Below, one piece after another: positions 1-4,859 of a stretch of DNA of 5,235 nucleotides. The position numbers were made by a program, and so were the translations under genes. The notes beneath the pieces were generated by a model. The model had not been told where the DNA came from and did not search any database. It saw only the letters and a list, made by a program, of their open reading frames with translations. The DNA comes from Oscillibacter sp. (GTDB taxonomy: Bacteria > Bacillota > Clostridia > Oscillospirales > Oscillospiraceae): positions 1 through 5,235 of the forward strand of contig VSMY01000148.1 in NCBI GenBank assembly GCA_009773995.1. Reading direction: 5' to 3'. The number at the start of each line of letters is the position of its first letter. The stretch's first letter is position 1.

Positions 1-230
1 GGGATGGACCGGAACAAGCTGACGGCCTTGTCCACTACCTGGTACAGCGGGCGGTTTTCCAAAATGGCTCCCGGTTTCGTCACCGTCAGCAGCACCCCCA
101 GGAACATGCCCAGCAGAAAGGAGACGGCCCCGGACCACATCACCATCAGCAGCGTGTCCGCCAGCGCCTCCCACAAATCAGGGAGACGCTCCATCACATG
201 GGGCATCCAATTAACCAAGATCTCTCGCAT
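1..230 (-). CDS. metI: Methionine ABC transporter permease MetI, N-terminal part (cut by window edge)
   Basis: Integral membrane subunit of the MetNIQ importer, which carries methionine (often D-Met as well) across the cytoplasmic membrane using ATP hydrolysed by MetN. Only the first 76 codons are inside the window; the gene continues past base 1. The protein begins MREILVNWMPHVMERLPDLW and continues with ALADTLLMVMWSGAVSFLLG, a first membrane segment at about residues 20-50. It reaches ENRPLYQVVDKAVSLFRSI at the edge, a stretch characteristic of MetI just before the conserved RSIPF region. The ATG at 230-228 overlaps the end of metN by 20 bp, and a GGAGG at 240-244 inside metN lies 9 bases before it, so the two genes are probably translationally coupled. 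Identity is by recognition of the family sequence and by the metN neighbour. The later Met codons at residues 9 and 13 lack a comparable ribosome site. Confidence 0.93.
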   Translation of the reverse strand, partial: MREILVNWMPHVMERLPDLWEALADTLLMVMWSGAVSFLLGMFLGVLLTVTKPGAILENRPLYQVVDKAVSLFRSI

Positions 231-1257
231 CCTTCAGCACCTCCACGCCTACGTTCTTTTCAATCAGGTATTTCACCGCCGCCGTGACCTTTTCCCGCTC
301 CCCGCCGATGATGGCCACCGTGCCGCCGATGGGGGCTCCCTGGATGATTTCGATGTCGGCAAAAATGATGTTCAGCACCACGCCATACCGCAGGGACGCC
401 TCGGAAATCACGGGCTCCGAGGGGCTCCGCTCCACGTAGTTCAGCCGGACAACGAGCTCGCCGGGCTTGAGGCGGACGATGGGGGAGTCCTGGGCAATCA
501 GCTCCTCGATCTTCTGGAGGTTGGAGGTGGTGCGGATAAAGCTTTGGGTCACCGGCTCCCTGGGCTTGGCAAAAATGGAGAACGCCTCCCCCTGCTCCAC
601 CACCCGGCCCTGCTCCATGACGGCCACCCGGCCGCAGATTTCCTTTACCACCGCCATCTCGTGAGTGATGACCACCACGGTGATGCCCAGGGTTTCGTTC
701 AATTGCTTGATGAGCCGGAGAATCGCCTTAGTGGTCTGGGGGTCCAGGGCGGACGTGGCCTCGTCGCAGAGCAGGACGCTGGGATCGTTGGCCAGGGCTC
801 TGGCAATGGCTACCCGCTGCTTCTGCCCGCCGGAGAGCTGCCGGGGGTAGGCGTCCGCCTTGTCCCCGATTTCCACCAGCTCCAGCAGCTTCTGCACCTT
901 CTCCCGGATCTCCGCCTTACTCAGGCCGCTGCCCCGAAGGGGATAGGCCACGTTGCCGAAGACCGTCCGGGAGGGCATGAGGTTGAAGTGCTGGAAAATC
1001 ATGCCGATTTTCTTCCGGGCCTGCCGGAGCTCCTTCGCCGAAAGGGCCGTCAGCTCCCGGCCGTCTACCGTCACCGTCCCGGCAGTGGGCCGCTCCAGCA
1101 GGTTCATGCACCGGACCAGCGTGGACTTCCCCGCCCCGGAGAATCCGATGATGCCGAAGACCTCCCCCTTCTCAATGGAAAGAGAGACGTCCCGAACAGC
1201 GTGAACCTGTCTGGGCCCGCTGCCGAAATCCTTGGAAACGCAGTTCAGTTCTATCAA
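211..1257 (-). CDS. metN: Methionine ABC transporter ATP-binding protein MetN, with C-terminal NIL domain
   Basis: Cytoplasmic ATPase of the methionine importer; two copies would pair with MetI. The 348-residue product is of normal family length. Visible motifs are Walker A GFSGAGKST (38-46), Q-loop Gln89, signature LSGGQKQR (141-148), Walker B VLLCDE with catalytic Glu166, and H-loop His199. Residues about 270-345 form the C-terminal NIL (ACT-like) domain, with RYGVVLNIIF and GGTVAIIGG strands. In E. coli MetN this domain binds methionine and causes transinhibition, so feedback control is likely here too. The start is TTG at 1257-1255, because a perfect AGGAGG sits 7 bases upstream and the protein then begins MIELNCVSKDFG as family members do. 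The same frame stays open to 1500, but that extension would run through the leader and terminator. metI follows with a 20-bp overlap. Expression is probably attenuated, as described for the leader entries. Confidence 0.96.
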   Translation of the reverse strand: MIELNCVSKDFGSGPRQVHAVRDVSLSIEKGEVFGIIGFSGAGKSTLVRCMNLLERPTAGTVTVDGRELTALSAKELRQARKKIGMIFQHFNLMPSRTVFGNVAYPLRGSGLSKAEIREKVQKLLELVEIGDKADAYPRQLSGGQKQRVAIARALANDPSVLLCDEATSALDPQTTKAILRLIKQLNETLGITVVVITHEMAVVKEICGRVAVMEQGRVVEQGEAFSIFAKPREPVTQSFIRTTSNLQKIEELIAQDSPIVRLKPGELVVRLNYVERSPSEPVISEASLRYGVVLNIIFADIEIIQGAPIGGTVAIIGGEREKVTAAVKYLIEKNVGVEVLKDARDLG

Positions 1258-1264
1258 GTAAATT

Positions 1265-1270
1265 CCTCCT
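1265..1270 (-). promoter_or_regulatory. metN ribosome binding site (decides the TTG start)
   Basis: Perfect AGGAGG, extended to AGAAGGAGG, 7 bases before the TTG at 1257-1255. It lies 9 bases downstream of the U-tract of the leader terminator, so it is transcribed only when RNA polymerase reads through. Confidence 0.9.
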
Positions 1271-1279
1271 TCTAAACGC

Positions 1280-1310
1280 AAAAAAGCGGGGAGCTCACAG
1301 CTCCCCGCTT
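1280..1310 (-). terminator. Intrinsic terminator in the metN leader (attenuator, regions 3 and 4)
   Basis: The minus-strand RNA forms a perfect 12-bp stem, AAGCGGGGAGCU with AGCUCCCCGCUU, closed by the 3-base loop GUG. The stem ends in U's and runs into four more (1283-1280), giving a continuous U-tract, a textbook rho-independent terminator. It lies inside the metN leader, downstream of the metN promoter and immediately before the metN ribosome site. It would therefore abort metNI transcription by default and must be an attenuator rather than the end of a gene. Its 5' arm and loop can pair instead with 1371-1387, inside the leader ORF. Confidence 0.93.
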
Positions 1311-1425
1311 CGGTCGACCGTCGATGAAATGGCGCGGCGCGCCAAGTCAAACAATCCTCCGATATTTCAGGCGGGCGGCAAGTGAGCGCAAAGAATCCTG
1401 GACATTCATCATGCCCATGCCGCCC
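1293..1425 (-). promoter_or_regulatory. Alternative leader RNA pairings: protector (1:2) and antiterminator (2:3)
   Basis: Region 1, GGGCGGCA (1425-1418, spanning leader codons 9-12), is a perfect 8-bp complement of region 2, UGCCGCCC (1380-1373, codons 24-27). Region 2, taken as 1387-1371, can instead pair with the terminator's 5' arm and loop. GCUCAC (1387-1382) pairs with GUGAGC (1298-1293), and after a small internal loop G1379 and C1378 pair with C1300 and G1301. C1377 then pairs with G1303, and 1375-1371 (CCCGC) pairs with 1308-1304 (GCGGG). That gives about 14 pairs with two single-base bulges. Forming 2:3 excludes the terminator, and forming 1:2 excludes 2:3. The pairings were read by eye; no folding energies were computed. 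Confidence 0.72.
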
Positions 1426-1451
1426 TGCATTCGGAAACCCTGGAAATTCAT
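1347..1451 (-). CDS. Methionine-rich leader peptide of the metNI operon (34 aa)
   Basis: Short ORF in the metN leader, too small for usual gene calling. It starts at ATG 1451-1449 with AGGAAGGGG at 1460-1468, 8 bases upstream, and ends at TGA 1349-1347. The peptide begins MNFQGFRMQGGMGMMN and ends in basic residues (KYRRIV). Besides the start, Met codons occupy positions 8, 12, 14 and 15, so four of eight consecutive residues are Met. That is extreme for a one-codon, low-frequency amino acid. Its likely role is as a sensor: scarcity of charged Met-tRNA would stall the ribosome on these codons and switch the downstream RNA from terminator to antiterminator, as leader peptides do for trp and his operons. 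It lies between the metN promoter and the attenuator terminator, in a different frame from metN. The peptide itself probably has no function in trans. I know of no named family for it. Confidence 0.8.
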   Translation of the reverse strand: MNFQGFRMQGGMGMMNVQDSLRSLAARLKYRRIV

Positions 1452-1490
1452 TGCGCACGCCCCTTCCTGAAACATATTTTGTTACTGCGC

Positions 1491-1519
1491 ATATTAACAC
1501 TTTAAAGTCCTGATGTCAA
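1491..1519 (-). promoter_or_regulatory. Promoter of the metN leader and metNI operon (sigma-A type)
   Basis: A perfect -35 TTGACA (1514-1519), 17-bp spacer and -10 TAATAT (1491-1496) point toward metN. The transcript would start near 1484-1486, giving a leader of roughly 228 bases before the metN TTG. T-rich runs just upstream (1522-1542) could act as an UP-like element. The promoter is 76 bp beyond the cysK stop, so metNI can be expressed separately from cysK. Confidence 0.87.
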
Positions 1520-1529
1520 TAGAAAACCG

Positions 1530-1555
1530 AAAAAAGCGAAAAGTCTGTCAGACCT
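1530..1555 (-). terminator. Possible weak terminator after cysK
   Basis: About 40 bases after the cysK stop the RNA can form a short stem: AGGUCU with AGACUU, 6 bp including one G-U pair, loop GAC. It is followed by UU, CGC and a run of six U's. The stem is short, and the U-run may instead belong to the promoter's upstream AT-rich element. No better terminator is visible between cysK and the metN promoter. Confidence 0.33.
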
Positions 1556-1595
1556 GCCAAAGGTCCACAGCATCGAGGCAAAATATTTGGAGGGC

Positions 1596-2528
1596 CTAAT
1601 CCGTGAAGAGCGGCGTGGAGAGGTAGCGGTCCCCGGTATCCGGCAGGAGGGCTACGATGGTCTTCCCCTTGTTCTCCGTCCGCTTGGCCAGTTGAACCGC
1701 CGCCCAAACCGCCGCGCCGGAGGAAATGCCCACCAGCACCCCCTCCTTTTGTCCCACCAGCTTCCCGGCGGCGAACGCGTCGCTGTCCTCCACGGCGATG
1801 ACCTCGTCATAGACGCCGGCGCTCAGCACCTCCGGGACAAAACCCGCGCCGATGCCCTGAATCTTGTGACTTCCAGCAACGCCCTTGCTCAGCACCGGAG
1901 ACGAAGCGGGCTCCACCGCCACCACCTTGACGGCGGGGCTTCGAGATTTCAGGTACTCCCCCACCCCGGTGACGGTGCCGCCGGTGCCAACGCCCGCCAC
2001 AAAGATATCCACCTTCCCGTCGGTATCCTCCCAGATTTCCGGTCCCGTAGAGGCCCTGTGGGCGGCCGGGTTGGCAGGATTTACAAACTGGCCGGGGATG
2101 AAGGCGCCGGGAATCTCCTTGGCCAGCTCCTCAGCCTTGGCAATGGCCCCCTTCATTCCCTTGGCCCCTTCCGTGAGGACCAGCTCCGCGCCATAGGCCT
2201 TCATAATCTGACGGCGCTCCACGCTCATGGTCTCGGGCATGACGATGATGATCCGATACCCTCGGGCGGCGGCTACGGAGGCCAGGCCGATGCCCGTATT
2301 ACCGGAGGTGGGTTCGATGATGACGGAGCCGGGTTTCAGCAGTCCCTTGGCCTCTGCGTCGTCGATCATGGCCTTGGCAATCCGGTCCTTCACAGACCCG
2401 GCGGGGTTAAAATACTCCAGCTTCGCCAGGATCCGAGACTCCAGGTTTTCTTCCTTCTCAATGCGGATCAGCTCCAACAGGGGCGTTTTGCCAATCAGCT
2501 GGTCGGCGGATGTATAGATTCTGCTCAT
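1596..2528 (-). CDS. cysK: Cysteine synthase (O-acetylserine sulfhydrylase) CysK
   Basis: PLP enzyme that makes L-cysteine from O-acetyl-L-serine and sulfide, the last step of cysteine synthesis in the cytoplasm. The 310-residue product has normal family length. The N-terminus has the IGKTPL motif (12-17), and Lys47 in NPAGSVKDR is the PLP Schiff-base lysine. TSGNTG (74-79) binds the substrate carboxylate, and GTGGT (181-185) holds the PLP phosphate. GIGAGF (225-230), GISSGAA (267-273, with the pyridine-binding serine) and PDTGDRYLST (296-305) follow. The fold-type II core is intact, with no CBS domain, so this is CysK-like rather than cystathionine beta-synthase. The CysK versus CysM distinction is by motif recognition and fairly sure. 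ATG 2528-2526 is chosen because AGGAGG lies 9 bases upstream; the frame is open further up to 2690, but through an intergenic hairpin. No clear promoter was found upstream. Confidence 0.95.
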   Translation of the reverse strand: MSRIYTSADQLIGKTPLLELIRIEKEENLESRILAKLEYFNPAGSVKDRIAKAMIDDAEAKGLLKPGSVIIEPTSGNTGIGLASVAAARGYRIIIVMPETMSVERRQIMKAYGAELVLTEGAKGMKGAIAKAEELAKEIPGAFIPGQFVNPANPAAHRASTGPEIWEDTDGKVDIFVAGVGTGGTVTGVGEYLKSRSPAVKVVAVEPASSPVLSKGVAGSHKIQGIGAGFVPEVLSAGVYDEVIAVEDSDAFAAGKLVGQKEGVLVGISSGAAVWAAVQLAKRTENKGKTIVALLPDTGDRYLSTPLFTD

Positions 2529-2544
2529 GGTATCTTTCCTCCTA

Positions 2545-2556
2545 ATCAACGTTGAT
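2545..2556. repeat. 12-bp perfect palindrome next to the cysK ribosome site
   Basis: ATCAACGTTGAT is a perfect inverted repeat that begins one base upstream of the cysK AGGAGG (2538-2543). It could be an operator for a dimeric regulator or a small RNA hairpin at the ribosome site. No regulator is identifiable from this window, and a 12-bp palindrome can arise by chance. Confidence 0.45.
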
Positions 2557-2612
2557 GATGATCGATTTGTTAAAGCCTTTTCACGGCAGGAGCAGCACGC
2601 CGCGGGAACAGT

Positions 2613-2644
2613 AAGAAGTACCAGCCAAAGGGCTGGTACTTCTT
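2613..2644 (-). terminator. Strong hairpin between lysS and cysK, probable terminator of greA-lysS
   Basis: Perfect 14-bp stem, AAGAAGTACCAGCC with GGCTGGTACTTCTT, and a 4-base loop, 120 bp after the lysS stop. On the minus-strand RNA the stem ends in UUCUU and then ACUG, so the U-tract is imperfect and partly inside the stem. The hairpin is symmetric, but there is no gene to terminate on the plus strand. The rest of the 235-bp gap (2529-2763) holds no convincing promoter or small gene. An attenuator in a cysK leader is an alternative role. Confidence 0.6.
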
Positions 2645-2763
2645 CGTTTGCCGTAAATATGCCGCAAAACTTGAAATCGGCCTCCAGCATTGCAAAAATT
2701 CAAAAGATTTACGTGGCTCTCTCTCAGGAAGCCATCCATTCCGCGAATATTTTCCGCCGGAAT

Positions 2764-4257
2764 TTAATCCAACGGCTTCATCGTGGGGAACAGAATCACG
2801 TCCCGGATGGTATCCGCTCCGGTCAGCAGCATGACGCACCGGTCGATGCCCATGCCCATGCCGCCGGTAGGCGGCATGCCGTACTCCAGCGCCGTCAGGA
2901 AGTCCTCGTCCAGCATCTCCGTCTCGTCGTCTCCCCGGTCCCGGAGCTCCGCCTGCTTCTCGAAGCGGCGGCGCTGGTCAATGGGGTCGTTCAGCTCGGA
3001 GTAAGCGTTGGCCAGCTCGCTGTGGCAGACGAAGAGCTCGAACCGCTCCGTCAGCCGGGGATCCGCCGGGCTCCGTTTCGTCAGCGGGGAGACCTCCACC
3101 GGGTACATGGTGATGAAGGTGGGCTGGATCAGCTTCTCCTCCACCTTCTGGTCAAAGCAGGCGTACAGGGCGTTGCCCCAGGTTTTATCCGCCGTCTCCG
3201 CCAGCTCCACGCCGATGGCTTTCGCGGCGGCCACGGCCTCGGCGTCGTCGGAGATGACGGCAAAGTCCACCCCGGCGTACTCCCGCACGGCATCCACCAT
3301 GGTCAGCCGCCGCCAGCCGGGGGTCAAATCCAGCTGCCGGCCCAGCCACTCCACCTGATAGCTTCCCAGAATCTCCTTGGCCGCGCCGGAGAGGATGCCC
3401 TCGGCGATGTCCATCATGCCGTGGAAGTCGGTGTAGGCCTGGTACAGCTCCACAGTCGTAAATTCCGGGTTGTGTTTGGGGTCCATGCCCTCGTTGCGGA
3501 AGATGCGGCCAATCTCATACACCCGGTCCATGCCCCCCACGATAAGCCGCTTCAGGGGCAGCTCCGTGGCGATGCGCATATACATGTCAATGTCCAGGGT
3601 GTTGTGGTGGGTGACGAAGGGCCGGGCAGCCGCGCCGCCGGCCAGCGTATTCAATACCGGGGTCTCCACCTCGATATAGCCCCGCTCGTCCAGATAGCGG
3701 CGCATAAACTGGATGAACTTCGAGCGGATGAGGAAGTTGTTTTTCACATCCGGGTTCACCATCAGGTCCACATAGCGCTGCCGGTAGCGGAGCTCCTTGT
3801 CCTGGAGGCCGTGGAACTTCTCCGGCAGGGGCAGCAGGGACTTGGAGAGCAGGGTGATATTCTTCGCCCGGACGCTCATCTCCCCCCGCTGGGTGCGGAA
3901 GACCTCGCCGTCCACGCCTACAATGTCGCCGATGTCGAATTTCTTGAATTTCTTATAGACCGCCTCGTCCATCTCGTCCTGCCGGGCATAGAGCTGGATG
4001 CGGCCGTCCTTGTCCTGCAAATCGCAGAAGCTGACCTTGCCCATGCCCCGTTTGCTCATGAGGCGGCCCGCCACCTTGACGGGCTTGCCCTCCAGGGCGT
4101 CGAAGTTCTCCTTAATCTGCCGGGACGTGGCGTCCCAGTCGAAGTATGTCAGCTGAAAGGGGTCCTCCCCCGCCGCCTGAAGCTCCGCCAGCTTCTCCCG
4201 GCGGACCCTGGTCTGCTCGCCCAGATCCATCTCGGGCTTCTTCATTTGTTCTGCCAT
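2764..4257 (-). CDS. lysS: Lysyl-tRNA synthetase, class II (LysRS)
   Basis: Charges tRNA-Lys with lysine using ATP; cytoplasmic homodimer. The 497-residue product is of usual bacterial length. An N-terminal helix is followed by the anticodon-binding OB fold at about 58-140 (VKVAGRLMSKRGMGKVSF, then DGRIQLY). Class II motif 1 covers about 178-201 (MRRYLDERGYIEVETPVL). Motif 2 covers about 246-272 and includes the ATP-contacting arginine in RIFRNEGMD (251-259) and the HNPEFTTVE stretch. The lysine-site region is CHSELANAYSELNDP (411-425), and motif 3 is GGMGMGIDR (465-473). All key motifs are intact. ATG 4257-4255 has AAGGAG 6 bases upstream; a second Met at residue 5 lacks this spacing. It lies 25 bp after greA with no promoter between, so the two are cotranscribed, an arrangement common in Firmicutes. 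Confidence 0.98.
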   Translation of the reverse strand: MAEQMKKPEMDLGEQTRVRREKLAELQAAGEDPFQLTYFDWDATSRQIKENFDALEGKPVKVAGRLMSKRGMGKVSFCDLQDKDGRIQLYARQDEMDEAVYKKFKKFDIGDIVGVDGEVFRTQRGEMSVRAKNITLLSKSLLPLPEKFHGLQDKELRYRQRYVDLMVNPDVKNNFLIRSKFIQFMRRYLDERGYIEVETPVLNTLAGGAAARPFVTHHNTLDIDMYMRIATELPLKRLIVGGMDRVYEIGRIFRNEGMDPKHNPEFTTVELYQAYTDFHGMMDIAEGILSGAAKEILGSYQVEWLGRQLDLTPGWRRLTMVDAVREYAGVDFAVISDDAEAVAAAKAIGVELAETADKTWGNALYACFDQKVEEKLIQPTFITMYPVEVSPLTKRSPADPRLTERFELFVCHSELANAYSELNDPIDQRRRFEKQAELRDRGDDETEMLDEDFLTALEYGMPPTGGMGMGIDRCVMLLTGADTIRDVILFPTMKPLD

Positions 4258-4282
4258 GCTTTTCTCCTTCCCTGACGACGGC

Positions 4283-4756
4283 TCAGCGCTCGATCTTCAA
4301 AACCTTATATTGGATGTTCCCCCGGGGGGCCTCCACCACGGCGGTCTCCCCTTCCTTCTTGCCGATGAGGGCTTTTCCAAAGGGGGACTCCTCGGAGATT
4401 ACGCCGTGCATAGGGTCGGATTCCTGGGAGCCCACAATGGTATAAGGCGTGGGCATGGGCTTGCCGTCGGGTCCCTCCACCGTTACCTTGCAGCCGATGG
4501 CCACCACATCGGTGTTGCTGCTTTCATCCACAATGACGGCGTGCTGGAGAATTTCCTCCACCTCGGCGATATGAGAGTAAAGCTTGCCCTGTTCGTTTTT
4601 TGCTTCGTCATACTCGCTGTTTTCGCTGAGGTCGCCGAAGCCCCGAGCTACCTTAATCTGCTCCGCCACCTCGTCGGACCGGGTGGTCTTGAGGTAATTC
4701 AGCTCCTCCTGCAGCTCGTCGTAACGAGCCTGACTCATCTTGTATTCTTTTGCCAT
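4283..4756 (-). CDS. greA: Transcription elongation factor GreA
   Basis: Binds RNA polymerase's secondary channel and stimulates cleavage of backtracked RNA, rescuing stalled elongation complexes. The 157-residue protein has the normal two-domain layout. An N-terminal antiparallel coiled coil (about 1-76) carries the acidic tip GDLSENSEYDEAK (41-53). Asp42 and Glu45 there match the metal-coordinating acids of E. coli GreA (Asp41, Glu44). A C-terminal FKBP-like domain (about 83-157) includes SEESPFGKALIGKKEGE (121-137). The basic start ATG 4756-4754 follows AAAGGAA (4766-4772), a moderate ribosome site with 10-base spacing. It is the first gene after a perfect-consensus promoter, with lysS 25 bp downstream. 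Nothing is missing or unusual in the protein. Confidence 0.98.
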   Translation of the reverse strand: MAKEYKMSQARYDELQEELNYLKTTRSDEVAEQIKVARGFGDLSENSEYDEAKNEQGKLYSHIAEVEEILQHAVIVDESSNTDVVAIGCKVTVEGPDGKPMPTPYTIVGSQESDPMHGVISEESPFGKALIGKKEGETAVVEAPRGNIQYKVLKIER

Positions 4757-4793
4757 GTCGGACGGTTCCTTTCTTCATTATGCCTCACGCCGG

Positions 4794-4807
4794 GGGAAAT
4801 GTTTCCC
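4794..4807 (-). other. Small hairpin in the greA 5' leader
   Basis: GGGAAA and TTTCCC flank two bases, giving a short stem-loop about midway between the greA promoter and its ribosome site. No U-run follows, so it is not a terminator. A role in RNA stability is possible but unsupported. Confidence 0.3.
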
Positions 4808-4830
4808 AGGGCGCAATTTTACAAGATGAT

Positions 4831-4859
4831 ATTATATAGAAGGACTTCGGGAATGTCAA
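4831..4859 (-). promoter_or_regulatory. Perfect-consensus promoter for greA-lysS
   Basis: TTGACA (4854-4859) and TATAAT (4831-4836) are separated by exactly 17 bp, matching the sigma-A/sigma-70 consensus at all twelve positions. Transcription would start near 4824, leaving a leader of about 68 bases. The TGA stop codon of the preceding gene (4858-4856) is embedded in the -35 box. Confidence 0.93.

Noticed and set aside
1258..1490. SAM-I (S-box) riboswitch or Met T-box before metN
   Set aside because: The conserved S-box core and the T-box TGGNACCGCG sequence are both absent on reading the leader. The terminator is explained by the leader-peptide model instead.
1452..1491. Two copies of TGCGCA around the metN transcript start and the leader ribosome site
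   Set aside because: The 6-base motif is short and self-complementary in GC-rich DNA. One copy is partly within the -10 box, and nothing suggests an operator beyond the coincidence.
1258..1500. Extension of MetN to a 429-residue protein from an ATG at 1500
   Set aside because: The extension would begin inside the promoter's spacer and run through the leader ORF and terminator hairpin. The TTG at 1257 has a perfect AGGAGG, and the protein then starts as MetN family members do.
2529..2690. In-frame extension of CysK from 2690, containing a CCSC cysteine cluster that could suggest a cysteine leader peptide
   Set aside because: The frame has no stop before cysK, so it is not a separate leader peptide, and the ATG at 2690 has no ribosome site. 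The CysK start at 2528 has AGGAGG and a normal family N-terminus.
2527..4275. Long plus-strand open frame opposite lysS, with similar ones opposite metN and cysK
   Set aside because: They are antisense shadows of GC-rich genes, rich in His, Leu, Gly and Arg. They have no recognisable domains, whereas the minus-strand frames encode well-known families with intact motifs.
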